DNA of 64,000 nt from Tubiluchus corallicola (taxonomy: Eukaryota > Priapulida > Priapulimorpha > Priapulimorphida > Tubiluchidae). Shown piece after piece: positions 48,300 through 61,833 of this stretch; within the stretch, counting starts at the first letter, position 1; each line of letters starts with the position of its first letter. The position numbers were made by a program, and so were the translations under genes. Location of the stretch: assembly GCA_030141605.1 (NCBI GenBank), contig JAQGDQ010000349.1, forward strand, positions 5,001-69,000, in the 5' to 3' direction. Under the pieces are notes generated by a model, which saw only the letters and a list, made by a program, of their open reading frames with translations, was not told where the DNA came from and searched no databases.

Positions 48300-48782
48300 T
48301 TACTGACCATAAAAATATTATTTACAATCTTTGACAAGAATAGCAGAATTGCAACATTTCATAGTCCCAAATTTTCTAGTTTTCAGAAAACAGCAACATT
48401 ATTCAAAGATTAAAAAGTTCACAATAAAAAATTTTCATTTAGTATCAGTAAAAAAAGATACGATGTTGACTGAGCTGAGGTTACAGAAATTTACAGAATT
48501 GTAACACGTAATACAATATTTTGCTGGCGGGGAAAAGATTATTTGTAATAGAAACATTTTGCACCCAAGACAAGAAACTAGATCTATGATGAAAACGTAC
48601 TCCCGGCTATTAGTAGTTCAGAAGAATGCAGCAGCAGTTACTAAGCCTACTCAGCTTAAGTTCACAATACAAATTACAAACTAATAAAGAAAGGCTTAGT
48701 GATCTTTTTAATCATTTTCATGGGTCTAAACAGTTAATTATGAAAATATATTTCCGGATATGTGTATATGTATGTATATATA

Positions 48783-49929
<1,147 letters not shown>

Positions 49930-50255
49930 TGCAATACATTGCAGAATCTTAATGAAAGTCATTTAACTTTGCATTACAAAATCCGAGCAAACAAGAAACT
50001 GCTGAGGGCTTATTTGGGAGTTTTTGTGAGTAATTAATTAAGCGATTGTGAAAAAATATATAGAGCTGGATATTAATAAGAAATATAATTTTTTTTGGCA
50101 TTTGCCGCAACTTAACGATGAGAAAGAAACTTAGACATAATTCTTGGTTCATTTATCACTGAAGTTTATATATATATATAATATGCAAAGTTATATATAC
50201 AATATATATAATGGAAAGTTAAATGACTTTCATTAAGATTCTGCAATGTATTGCA
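49930..50255. repeat. Perfect 41-bp inverted repeat around 244 bp
   Basis: Arms 49930-49970 (TGCAATACATTGCAGAATCT and on) and 50215-50255 are exact complements. The spacer ends in TATA repeats and has a third partial copy of GCAAAGTT (about 50185). Either a MITE with long ends or a recent inverted duplication. TA repeats outside the right arm obscure any target duplication. Confidence 0.9.
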
Positions 50256-50766
50256 ATGTATATATATATATACGCCAGATTATTTTATTACCTAACTAAC
50301 AAATTAATTAGCCAGTTCGTTTGCATATTGATAGGTTGGTTGGTTGTTTAGACTATTTGTTTGTTTGTTGGTTGGCTGAGTGGCTTGTTGGGTGGCTAGT
50401 GGCTTTGCCTTCGCGTATCTTTTACCTATATATAAATTTATTTGAGTTTGAGCCAGGGCCTATCAGGGTCAGTCGCGAATGGGAGCTTAAAGTCAAGCTG
50501 AGTTTTTACTATAATATAAGCTTTTACAAGTTAAAATCTTACTGTCATTACGAATATTCAATTTATTTTATTATAAACTTGCTGTAAAACTTGTTTCTTT
50601 TGATTTTTTATCACTTCGTTGTTAGCGGTATTAAATTTGAAAAACTGCCATTTTTCGTAGCGCTAGACGAATGACGTTAAGAGTACAGTCATGAGGTCAC
50701 CAAAGATCGAGAAAACAAACAACGGTAACTAAAGGAGCTTTCTGTTCCTCGTACGTCATTCTCGCT

Positions 50767-50897
50767 CTCTCGCGCCAAAGACGCGAAACATGGCGGTATT
50801 TACGGCAATGCACGCGTTTGAAATTCGCCAGAAAACGGCGAATTATTTAATTTATAAATCTCTTTTGTTTAATAATAACTATGAATTCTTTGGGTAA
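50767..50897 (+). promoter_or_regulatory. CpG-rich promoter-like patch with E2F-type site and strong-context ATG
   Basis: TCTCGCGCCAAAGACGCG (about 50768-50785) contains an E2F-like CGCGCCAAA, followed by GAAACATGGCGG. The ATG at 50790 opens 35 codons (MAVFTAMHAFEIRQKTANYL and on) ending in GGG TAA, where TTTGG/GTAATC could be a donor. A first exon of an unidentified gene is possible, but no second exon was found. Confidence 0.25.
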
Positions 50898-53172
50898 TCT
50901 TAATAATATGTTAAAATACTTGAATGTCAGTAGGAGTTATATAGGACTTTGGAGACAATCGATCATTATTGCTAATCAAAGTAAGCGTTAGCGATTTTTC
51001 AAAACAAATCAGTTTTCTACACCATGATAGTCTCATTCCATTAACTCTGTTCACAGAGCCTCTTTTATGCTGTTCAAATAACTGGTGATTGGTTGGTCAA
51101 TGGTCATGTCGAATGGTCAGATGATTGGTCATATTATAGAATGTAAATGGGTATGGGTATGTGAAGATAAATCCTGGGCCGGCTCTAGGCAGTTGGACGT
51201 CTTTGACTCTTCAACCGTCAACCGCTTCCCCCACAGAGCCAATGCATTCACCTACAAGGTTGAATTTTTGTTGCATATATTAAAGTATAATGGTACTTGT
51301 TTGTTGGGCCTAAACATGTACTATAGTGTACAAATTAACTGTAGTTAATTATCTCCTACAGCTATATTTGAAATTGACCTCATTGTACGTCCCGTGTGTT
51401 CAGGAGCAATCAAAATTTCTACAATTTCTAGTGCGCAGTCTTCATGTACATACCTTTAGATTGATTTTCCTTCAGCCTTTTCATTTGAAATTTTTTTTGA
51501 AACTGAGTCTGACTCCTGTTTTTCACACTACATCCATTTCACTAGTATCATCATCTTCACAACCATATAACTTTGGTCTGGTTGCAAATACTTCATTTAA
51601 AATTATGTTGCTGTTCAATGTCCGCCAACTTTTTTACTTTTAGTTTCGTGTATTACACTCCCGGAGGCTTCGATTTTTATAAGTTATCTGCCATAATTAG
51701 ATGAATGCTAATGCAAAAAACTTTTTTATCAACGGAAGAAGTCGTTACTTCGTCTGCTACCCTATGCATACGTATATAAACGTGGGCAAGAACTTGGTAA
51801 CGCTTCAGTCACCAATAACTGTGACATTGATTATGCTAAACGTAAAAATTAAGGAATTAGTTCATTCTTGCGTTCTTGGCAACTGCCTTGTTTGCCTAAT
51901 GGTAGAGCCGACCCTGGACAAATCACTTTATTATACTGGGGAGGTAAGCGTGTACCTACTGGCGACGATAGAATCAGCATGGTTTATTCATGCAGTGCTT
52001 CATTGAATGAAGTCAAATTAATCACAGCTAACCGCTCAGTGTCTTATCGCAGTTTATTACTTGAAACTGCCACTGAATAATAAGTTACTTCAAATTAATT
52101 AGTTTAATTAAGTCACCCTTACGTAAGACTATGTGTTATCCTTTAGCACACTGGCGATTACTCTAAAACACAAATTTTCTGTTACAAATTTAGAGGCTAC
52201 AAGACGTCATTAGACATTTAAACCTACAATTTATCGTTCAAAAGATCACTACTTGTATTTGTTACAAACAAGCGTTTGTTTATAACCTAGTTATAATTGG
52301 TTTCAACTCCTTTAGCTCCACCGGGCGGTAAGTTTCGTTTTAGGCTCGGATCTACGGCGAGAATAAACCGACACGCGAAATTTCAATGCAAAGATTCGTC
52401 GACGGCTTCATTGACAAACCAGGAAACCACTACACACGCCCACGCACTCATACGCTCGAAAGCTTATTGAAGAATGAGAAGAAGGAGTTAGTTTGTTGTG
52501 GAAACAATATCTTCTGGATGACGTAATCATAGTAATGTGATGGAATACATAAAAATAAGGTATCTTGGCCATTAGGCCTGGTAAAATAACAATTGGCATA
52601 TAATAGAAAAAATTAACAGCCTGGTTAATTCCTGATTTGGTGTTTAATTCCTGTTTTTTCTGTAATGATTGTGACTGTGTCTAGATTGTAAACTAAAATA
52701 ATCAAGAAGAAAAGGAAATGCAAACAAAAAGCACATTATTAGTTCGTTATTTTTGTACCGTAATTTATTTATTTCCACGTGCAAAAGTATACTAAAAATT
52801 TAAAACTATGTGTTAAGGCAATTAATTAAGGTATAACTCAGTATATATACAGAATGTTACAGTGCATATACGGTGGAAAGAGACTCTCTTGCAGTCAATA
52901 CAGAGTTATATGTCGGATATTTCCTCTGTTTGAAGACAATAACTGCCAGTGAAAGTTGACATATGAAGAGTAAATGTATACAAAATATAAATAAATAATA
53001 TAAAAAATTCATTTCATCATAGAAAAAGATATAGTTATACAATACAAATACAAATTCGCACGCAAGGGCAGTGTCAAAAACATAGGCTTAATTACATTAC
53101 GCTGAAGCTAGATGTAGCCGCATTCGTTTTTTTTTCTGAAAAGACAGATTTGCTGTCGTTAATTGATTGGGA

Positions 53173-53178
<6 letters not shown>
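50898..53178. other. Gene-poor stretch
   Basis: Open frames at 51.1-52.1 kb are uncharacterised and lack domains. Otherwise AT-rich non-coding sequence. Confidence 0.45.

Positions 53179-53257
<79 letters not shown>
53179..53257. repeat. (TA)n microsatellite
   Basis: A near-pure TA run broken once by CATA (53222). Confidence 0.95.
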
Positions 53258-53261
<4 letters not shown>

Positions 53262-53650
53262 CATCTTTCATGCCAATAGTTTTGAATTTAGAAATGTGAA
53301 ATTTATAATCTTTTGCGCAACTCGTTTCCGAGAAGCAAACGCTCATTTGTTTGCTCTTTTAACTAGCTATAGCGAAGCTATCAACCTTTTTACATCATGG
53401 TCTTCACCACAGCAGATAAAGTATTGGTAGAGATTTGTGGTCAAGAAAAAATGGAGTTTAATCCTATGAACTAAAGTATGTGGAATTCCCAGAGATAGTG
53501 GGTGACAGCCGCACAGAACACTTTCATTTAGAAGAACTAAAAGTGAAGATTGTTGAGCGCTGGGACCAGTAAGAAATCGCCAGCTGTTGAAGAAACGCCT
53601 TTGTCTTAAATTGCTGTGAAAATGGTGGACACACTTCCTTCCTGTAAACT

Positions 53651-54270
53651 ATAAGGAAGACAAGATGATTCTTCATATACTGTCCCATATTCAAGTAGGG
53701 CAAAAAGTAAACATTTTAACACCATTGATACTGGAAAAGCGTTTCTGATAATTAAATAATAAATTAAAATCTTAATTAACGGCGGGCAAACCCACCTATT
53801 GATGGCGTCACTATCCAACATAAATTTTCAACAGCAAAAATATTCCACGAGCATGTTGCACGTATTTCCGAAAGCGAACTTTGGAGTACAGTGCTATTGT
53901 AAGATATTCAGTGTGTTGTACTCGGCAACTTTTAAAATAAATATTCAAATTTCAAATTTATCTCTGTGCTCACGCACGAGCAGTCGAGTGTGTGCTTTAC
54001 GTCACAACTGAACACCTCTGAACAGAGTCGGTGCAACATCTGTTTTTGTGCAATGCGTTTTTGAGATGCAGGCGCTACTGCCCGTCTAACTAGCGAATGG
54101 CGAAATGCATGTAACAACCAAGAACTAGTGAAGCGAAAGCGAAATTACGTTTGCGTGGTAAGATTTTTTTCTAGCAGGTCATTCTTGAGAAAATGAATAT
54201 TCCATTCCAATATTTTAAAGAATAGATTGTTTTAACCTACAGTTTAAGATTCGGTCAGGTTTTCCTTTAA
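53651..54270 (+). mobile_element. MITE family A, copy 3 (longest)
   Basis: Homologous to 24378-24860 and, in reverse, to 21994-22532. The right end TTTTCCTTTAA keeps TTAA; the left end is degenerate (ATAAGGAAGACAAG). It carries about 100 bp absent from copy 2. The minus-strand frame at 53606-53821 and the plus-strand frame at 22281-22466 are cognate translations of the repeat. Confidence 0.7.
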
Positions 54271-54425
54271 AACTTCTGCATCTTTGGAAAAAATCTAAGG
54301 GAATGAAAAAAAATATCTGATTTTTACACACAAACGTTCGGAACAAAAACGTGGTAATTTTCAAGCGTTTCCGTTATTTTCTCTTATAATATCATGATCA
54401 AGACTTCAGCACATTTTTGCACCAC

Positions 54426-54428
<3 letters not shown>

Positions 54429-54469
<41 letters not shown>
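54429..54469. repeat. (TA)n microsatellite
   Basis: A pure TA run of about 41 bp. Confidence 0.95.
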
Positions 54470-54472
<3 letters not shown>

Positions 54473-56151
54473 CATGAATAAATCGCAAATCATTTTGAAC
54501 TATGTTCTAAAATTTGGTCTTTCAAAGATAAAATCTGCAGAGAACCGCAAAGACTGCAGTTGAGAAAGAGCAAGAATTACTTTCTCTTGACGTACCGGGA
54601 CAAATACAATAGTGACACTATTGTATTCAAATATTAATAGACATTGAGTAAAATAAGTGCATATGCCTGTGTAGTGAACGAAGCCATTATGTCATAGAAA
54701 ACTCATTCATACCAATCCTCAAAATCTCACAAAAGAGATACAGTTGCCACCTAATGCCCACATTCATATTCAAGTCCTTATTTAACTGCTACAATTTATG
54801 CGTTTCAATGAGTTTTCTCAGGTGGCGTGAAGCCAAGGCGTCGTTTTGCGCTAGCAATAAGATAAAGTACAAAAACATACAACGAGTGCGGGCGGAAAAT
54901 TACAACAGTCAGTCATTCTTGAACTAACTTAAGAATCACTATGTTTATTGAGCAACTATGGGTTTTGGCTACTGTACATAGCCATTATCAAACTATAAAT
55001 TAAGCCAAAAAGAAGAATAAATAAAACATTAACGATACAAAGGCGCAAACTGTAACGACAAAAAACAACGGATTAAAATTTAACTTATCAAACTAAACGA
55101 GTTTGTAACGGAATTAATTGCAGAGAAATGTAAGCTTAGCGCTATGGTTCTTCATTATGTAGACCTGGACTAATTGTTTACAATGTTGTGTTATTTTCTG
55201 GTTCTCATGTGTTAAGAAAAAAATGTTACATTTCTCTGCAATTTCTTCCTTTACAACTTCGTTTATTTTGAGAAGCTAAATTATAATCTGTTGTTTCTTG
55301 TTGTTTCAGTTTGTGCCTTGGTATCGTTAATGCACGTCTGCATCAACAGTGCATGAACATGCGAAACAATGCATACAAAGTCTCGTGCTAGACCAAACTC
55401 TCACATCAGCAATTGATCTGTATAGCGATGATGATGCTAGTGGCGGCGGCGATAGCGGTGGTCACAGTGTCAGCAATCATATAATCCGAACATACAACCC
55501 GATAAGAGGCCACTTAACCAAACAGAGAGACTGTCAATAGAACTAGAAGACTCTGAAACAGCTTGTACTCTGAAAGACATAATAACAATTTTTTTAGTTG
55601 CAGGAAATCATGACAGAAGCAAAGCATTGAGAAATGTATTGAATAAAAAACTAAATGATACCATTTCTAAGAAAGTGCAGTCCATCTTCTTAGGCCAGAA
55701 TGAAGCTCACCCAAAGGTGGAAACTTCTACATTTCCTAGAAAAGTGTCAGTGCCAGATCTCACCAGAGAACGGAGTGTTAATCAAAGACGAGAATTTGAA
55801 GGCATAAAATGTAACAGCGGACATCACACTTTAAAAAGATGTTTAGCAGAAAGCTCAAGCATTGGCACGAGTAAGGTTAATTAACGATACTGCTAACTTT
55901 TGTTAAAAATCCTAATGAAGTTGGAGAAGTTCAGCAAAGACGAAACAAAGGGCTGTAAATAATGAATGGACTGTAAATGATGGCAATTATGAACATCAGC
56001 TGGCTGATACATTTAATACAACAGAGAGGAATGTCGTTAATCAACAGGCAACGCCGATCACAGATACAAGCTTAAAATGGAGCCATCAAAATCTACCATT
56101 TTCACCAACGGTGCCTTCCATTATACACCAATACATACCCATTACGAGAGT
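54470..56151. other. Gene-poor stretch
   Basis: No recognisable gene. Two open frames at 55349-55540 and 55627-55884 contain a short C-x4-H-x5-C pattern (KCNSGHHTLKRC) that only faintly recalls a retroelement zinc knuckle. A GATGATG/GGCGGCGG run lies at about 55428-55452. Confidence 0.4.
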
Positions 56152-56607
56152 CCTTACCTTAGACCTTAATCAGACAGCATGTTCCACTGGGTTCTATCGG
56201 CGGCTTCTCTTTTGATGTTCTCCCAACGTCTGTTCATAGCCCGAAGGTCTTCTTTGAAAGATCTGCGCCACGTTGTTTGTGGCCGACCTCTTTTCCTTTT
56301 TCCACCAGGTGGTTCCCAGCGTAACGCTATTTTGGAGTGGCGTTGTTCTGGTAGGCGTAGAATATGTCCAGCCAATCTCAGCTTTCTCTCTGCGACTATT
56401 TCCTGCAACCGCCTTGACTGCGCCTGCTGTAGGACTTGGTCGCGATAGGATATTTTTAGGATTTTCCGAAGACATTTATGGTGGAAGACGTCCAGTTTCT
56501 TTGATATCGCTGCTGTGACTTTCCAGGTTTCGCTGGCATAAAGAGCCGTTGGCAGCACAATGGTGTTGTACAAACGAAGCATGATTTTCTTGTCAATTTT
56601 CTTGTCA
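56152..56607 (-). mobile_element. 5'-truncated RTE-like LINE with 11-bp target duplication
   Basis: The minus-strand frame codes the C-terminal end of a non-LTR reverse transcriptase: KIMLRLYNTIVLPTALYASE, then TW, LDVFHHKCLRKILKISYRDQ, RRLQEIVAERKLRLAGHILR and GGKRKRGRPQTTWRRSF. The frame is intact to its TAA. Direct repeats ATTACGAGAGT flank it at 56141-56151 and 56608-56618, giving a 456-bp insertion. The minus-strand 3' end has short TAAGG/TCTAAGG repeats rather than poly(A), as in RTE-clade elements. It lacks the endonuclease and most of the reverse transcriptase, so it cannot move by itself. Confidence 0.85.
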
Positions 56608-56618
56608 ATTACGAGAGT

Positions 56619-57113
56619 GGTAAGTTGAAAAAACAATTCTGAGTGTCACATTTCTATGACTTAGTGGAACAACTGCAACGGTGTTAGAAATAACGAAATC
56701 AGATACCTTCAATGTTTCGTATTAGTGTAAATAGCACAACTGGCAGTTTAGTGCGTCTCAGTGAAACTAATACCAGTCTATTTTTATTTGCAGTGCTATA
56801 AAATGTGGATTAAGTGACCAGTTTGATATCTTCTTATTATACAAAAGTATACTTGATAAAACGGCAATATAAACCTCTGGTGGTTGTGCAGTCATGAATA
56901 CGTAATGTAAAATAAAACTCATACTCTTATTTTTGAAATCTGTGAAGAGACTCGCATCAGTTATAACTGTTTCATGTCAGTTCTTTAATCCACTTTAAAT
57001 AAGTAAACATTATATATAAATCTATTTATAGATAGCATTACCATATGAACACCAGCAAGGAACTACTTCGCAGGCTAGTCTTTGTCACTCTTGTGGCAAA
57101 ATCGTTTCTGATT
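56619..57113. other. Intergenic, nothing recognised
   Basis: AT-rich sequence with no coding frame or element identified. Confidence 0.45.
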
Positions 57114-57304
57114 TTATACAGCCGTAAGAACTCTGTATGTGCCGGTACAAGTTTCGGTATAAACTGTGCCATACGTTGTTTGCCAAGGTGATGGATCTAC
57201 GCAAACATTTTGAAGATTGTCATGATTTCCATAAATGCATATGCGACAAGATGTTTGCGAATTTGGAACTGCTGCAGCCCATCCAAGCGACAGCCACAGT
57301 TGTC
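57114..57304 (-). CDS. Candidate exon of a small cysteine-rich (Ly6-like) secreted protein
   Basis: A long pyrimidine tract ends in TATCTCTGCAG (to 57305) and opens a phase-1 exon of 63 codons to TAA 57114. The peptide contains SQTSCRICIYGNHDNLQNVC, VDPSPW and ETCTGTYRVLTAV, a CxxC...CxDP...C spacing seen in the first half of Ly6/uPAR domains. No signal-peptide exon or second half was found, and the in-frame stop comes early. It may therefore be a pseudogene fragment or a chance frame. The phase-0 reading is open for only 35 codons. Confidence 0.3.
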
Positions 57305-58598
57305 CTGCAGAGATAGTCACAAGCAAACAAACAAATAGCTAAATAAATAAATCAAGGAATGGCAGAACAAATTGTTAGAAGAAAAATTAAGAAAATGAGG
57401 AACAAGTAAATGAAAAATATACGTATCAGTAGGTTATAGACAAGAGGAAAATAAGCGTTTTGTTGAAATGACAAAAATTCAAGGACCTCAAAAAGAGAGG
57501 TGCTGACCCTTTCATTTGTTATCTGAGTTTTTGAGTAAGAATAATAATTTTTTTAATCATATAAATTTCCAGTTCTCAACGCTTATCTAACACTTTAGTT
57601 ATTTAGAGTTAGACTGCATTGCAGCTCTGTTAGATTTAGTATAACGTCTACCATATGCAGTTTTATTAGTCTCAACTTATTTGATAATAATATACTGTTA
57701 ATAAAAATAATTGTTGATTTTTGACTTGATCTTGTTCAATAATGCAAATTTCCTGTTGTGTTAAATGATTTGTGCGTATTCTTTTACATTTATAGGCTCT
57801 CAAAAATCACAAACCAAAAAAGAATCTAACCTCAAGCCAATGCCTGTGTTGGGTCTCTTTCGGGTCTTTGGCATCATTATGGTTCATGTGTTTCTTTATC
57901 ACATTGAACTCGGTGCTGAAACACAGCTGTCCATACTGCTGCAGGACCACGGAGCCTGCGTGCCCTTTTATACCAGTTAGGTATACCATTCGGAGAGAGT
58001 CTCAAATGTGCTAAATATCGAACTAGAATCTTTAGAATCAAGGCGGGAGAAGGCTTGTATCAAATACATTATTAATCGACTTTAATTTGAATTTGTGCTG
58101 TTACTAAAATTACTTTATTCAAATAGACGCTACCAGCTCAACCTGTCAAGTGAGAACAAGCAGACATAAAAATGGTTTTATACCGTCAGCCGCTGCTCTG
58201 TTCAATAGGCATCTCCATAAATTGTAAAATACAATGATGAATTTTAAGCGTATAACATTTTTATGCGAAGAATGCATAATATGTACTTTTTATGTGTATG
58301 CCATTCTTGAATTTTATTGCGAATTTGTGATTTTATGTAATTGTACATTGCATATGTTATTTAGTGTATCGTTTTATATAAAATTTGCCACCATACTAAA
58401 TTAATTCGCGATACCACGTACCAATTCCCGATGTTACTAATTTCACTCTTATGCCATCATTGTTAAGAAACTCAAGATTTCAATAACTGGCTAAGAAGAG
58501 CAATATTGTGTTCTTACCGAACATCTTGAAAACCAGTAGCGTCTTATCACTATAATAACCAGCCATTAACAAATCAATTAAAGTATAAACTATATACC
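57305..58598. other. Intergenic, nothing recognised
   Basis: AT-rich; no domain in the short frames at 57.8-58.0 kb. Confidence 0.45.
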
Positions 58599-59873
58599 TT
58601 TAACTTGATTAGTTTGTATAAGACATTTGTTAGACGTGTTATAGAATATGGTATTGTAATTTGGTCAAATTGCTCAACGGCAAATTTCATTAGAATTGAA
58701 AGAGTGCAATGTTGAACTATGTTGCTAATTTCTGGGGCGATGAAGGGATCTAGCCAACACAATCTTAACTCAGTGCTCGGTTTGCCACCATTCAAAATAA
58801 GGAGTGAAGGTCAAACCGTTCGAATAATCAAAAAAAAAAATATTATAATCAAGCTCTTCAATACTTGATTGGAGTATTAAATGAGTTTCGTCCCAACAAC
58901 CACTATGCTCTACGTGACCCATTTCTTTTAAGGCCTGCACGGCAGTTGTATAATAGTTTTTTTCCAAAATGGCATCCGCCTATGGAATAGTTTATCAGTT
59001 AAAAACAGACATGCTTTCCTTTCTCCATTTGCCTTTAAAAGTAGATTGTTGAACCTATGGGGAGTTCGTACTAAATCAGTATGCCCCAATTATAATGAGA
59101 TTTCAACAAATAGATTTATTGCCAGTTTTTCGCAATTAAAAGGTGATTTGTTTTCCAGGAATATTATCTTGTAGCTGCAACAATTCGACTGAAAGCCCCG
59201 CCATTATTTTTTCGAGTGTTCAAACTATGACAAACACAGAACACTATTACTGGATCAGCTATGTTATTATCGGCACAAAACTCAAGAATTACACACCAAC
59301 CCTATACCTACTATTATATACGATGATATTTTTCATGAACTCAGATCAGGTCATCCATCCAGTGACATTCTCTTCAAATTGCTGCAGAACTCCATAAAGT
59401 CCACTAAAAGTTTTGTTAACCGATTGTGCGTATAATCACATTTTCAGATATTATGTAGACTGCCTTTCAATCATGTACTCATTAATAAACAACTTATGTT
59501 AGAATCAACTATATGTACTGCTTGTAATAACTGTTAATACTGCACTAATTGTATTAATTCCACATGTATTGGATTTCTGAATTAAGTAAAATATTGTACA
59601 TTACAATGTACAACTTGTACTTTGCATGGGCTTATAGGCTTATGTACATCGAGAATCGCTTCTGTTATAGTATCTATTGTATGGGTTGTAAATTTTAATT
59701 AAGTATTAACTAATGAACTAGCCGTATCTTTGAATTAACTATTTTGAGTTATTACATACTCAAACTAACTATTTGTATATTTCTTCACTGCACATAGTGG
59801 AAATACAGAGAGTAATAGTTATTGTGTTGTAAATCCACTCAAAATAAATAAAGTTTATATCATTATATCACAA
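58599..59873 (+). pseudogene. Decayed CR1/Jockey-type LINE, reverse-transcriptase C-terminus and 3' tail
   Basis: Plus-strand reading from 58599 gives ISLYKTFVRRVIEYGIVIWS and FIRIERVQC followed by a stop. After a frame change come LNSVLGLPPFKIR, then NGIRLWNSLSVKNRHAFLSP and FAFKSRLLNLW. This series (vWs...lErVQ, lglp...R, WNsLp...FKs.L) is the usual ending of CR1/Jockey-like LINEs. Several stops and frameshifts break it. The AATAAATAAAGTTTATAT tail near 59843 has a match at 34514-34553. Confidence 0.7.
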
Positions 59874-61219
59874 ATCAATTGCTTACTTCAGTGGCTGGAC
59901 CAACTTATTGTAAATGACTGTGGTAAGTGCCTTAATCTAAGAACCCCTTTTATACTAGGTAGAAAGTGTTCTACCAGTTGTGGACGTTTTGGATCCGGGT
60001 CTAACGTAAACATTCACACTATGAAAGGCCACTACGGGTACTGGACATTCCGTGACAGTCTCCGTATGTGGTATCTGAAGTTCTACATAGCCATGTAAGC
60101 AGGACATATACCCATCATCTATTTACTCGATATGCTCAATGTGCTAGCTAAGTATGGTACGATTGTGATGCTACCACAGCTCAACTCTGACTAAGCACCT
60201 TTCATTGCTTTGGTATGTTTTCCTTTGTAACTTTTTCCTGTGTTCCATCATTTGCCTCGAACATTTGAAGTTTTATTTTTTAATCAATCACACACTGAAT
60301 GATTTTCTCACTATTCCTTTTGCGATTCCCAAGTCAGAAAATAGAGGCACTACTTACTTGCCATAAGACTCCTTTCTCTTTCTTTGATAAATTATGATTT
60401 TGTAACTTAATATGGAAGTGCAGTTCTTCGAAACGTGCTGGTTCACTTCCGTTAAAAAATTCATTCTCGGAAATGTTTGTTTGCCCTCTCAGCAGCCCAT
60501 CTATTTTAGTGACCAGTCGTCTATTATACAGGCTTCATTTGAACAAATACATTGGCAGGCGTAGGCGTACAATTTACTTAGGGTAAATACTGCATATGTA
60601 ATCTGTATGCTCTCTATGATTTTGTGGTAATATCTCTACCATTGTTACAAAGTTAAGACAATTATCTAACCATGAAAGCTATTTAATGTTCTTTGAAAAT
60701 AACGCCCTTAACGAGCAACCTATTAAACGCGTGGAATATTGAGAAACATTACCTGCTGTAATTAATTTCTGTTAATAATTCCGAGAGAGTTTGCATAAAG
60801 CATTATTATGAAAGAGTAAATTGTGTTTTAATTGCTGAATAACTGGCTGATTACGATGTGTGCCTGGCGGGTTGATTACGATGTGTGCCTGGCGTAGTTA
60901 CGTGTTCGGTAAAGACCTGGATGGCTGCAGAAACTGCATTAAACCAGGTAGTGACTTTATTTTAATTCTGTTCGGCTGTGAAAATTGTTTGGTGAGTAAA
61001 ATGGTGTGAGGGTCTCCAGGCAGACTGAGAAACCGAACCAAAAGCCAACAGATGCACATAGCATTAATAAACAAAACCACTATAATAGTTACACCAACTG
61101 TTGTATGTTGGGATTGTGACTTACTGATGTCACAGTAGCTTCTTGGCCGTTGGCGCGAATTATTTAAATTACTAATAATTTTCTTTTTTACTAATGTAAG
61201 CCTGCCAAACAAGTAACCA
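59874..61219. other. Intergenic, nothing recognised
   Basis: No gene. A 21-bp direct repeat GATTACGATGTGTGCCTGGCG occurs twice at about 60851 and 60875. The minus-strand frame 61212-60898 contains one hydrophobic stretch but no family signature. Confidence 0.45.
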
Positions 61220-61404
61220 GACGGTTTAGTCTAGTGGTAACGCGTCCGCTTTCCGTCTGGGAGGTCGTGAGTCCGATACAGCGGCCAAAGACTTTAAAAA
61301 TGGTACCTGCTGTTGTCCTGCATGGCGCGTGGTATCAGTCGTCTCAACAGCTCTTTGGAGCTCATGTTACTTGTTTATCCTAAAAAACCACCTTTAAATA
61401 AAGA
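61220..61404 (+). repeat. tRNA-derived SINE
   Basis: The head GACGGTTTAGTCTAGTGGTA carries a pol III box A (TTAGTCTAGTGG), and GGTCGTGAGTCCGAT (61263) is a degraded box B. A body follows (AAAGACTTTAAAAATGGTAC and on) that resembles the conserved middle of SINEs seen in several invertebrates. The AT-rich end is CTTTAAATAAAG. The acceptor stem does not pair, so it is not a working tRNA. Confidence 0.65.
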
Positions 61405-61754
61405 TTATTATATTGAGCTGAACTGGTGAATGTGCATTGTACAGTTCTATTCATAGGCACCAGGCCAACCAACCTACAAGTAATGTTATGATTTACACTT
61501 TAAACTAGGAAGCCCATAACTTTACCTGCGATTGGTTGAGCAGTGGTTTCCTGTGGAAAGAACGAACACGTGACATCGTCAGTTGTCTGTTTTTTTTTCA
61601 TGGAATGCACTTCTTCTGTCTGCCTGCCAGGTGTCGTTGATTCTGTTAAGGTTTGAAGCATTATCATCAGAGGTTTTTTCTTGTGTTCTTCTCAGTCGTC
61701 CCTTTTGATTTATATGTGTTGGTTTTGGTGTTTCTTTCTTAAAATTTCTGGAGT

Positions 61755-61833
61755 GTCCGTTGTGCAGCGCTTACTCGCATTACCGATGGTGGGCCGTAAG
61801 GCTCTCTACCGGGTCGAACCCCGGAGCAATATT
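61755..61833 (+). repeat. tRNA-like sequence, probable SINE fragment
   Basis: TCCG...CGGA ends and a perfect T-arm stem CCGGG/CCCGG around TCGAAC (61809-61824) look tRNA-derived. The T-loop is one base short and no standard anticodon arm forms, so a functional tRNA is unlikely. Confidence 0.4.

Noticed and set aside
55627-55884. Retroelement gag-like zinc knuckle
   Set aside because: KCNSGHHTLKRC lacks the second cysteine at the needed spacing and there is no neighbouring protease or polymerase.
61220-61290. Functional tRNA gene
   Set aside because: Boxes A and B are recognisable but the acceptor and T stems do not pair and a SINE body follows.
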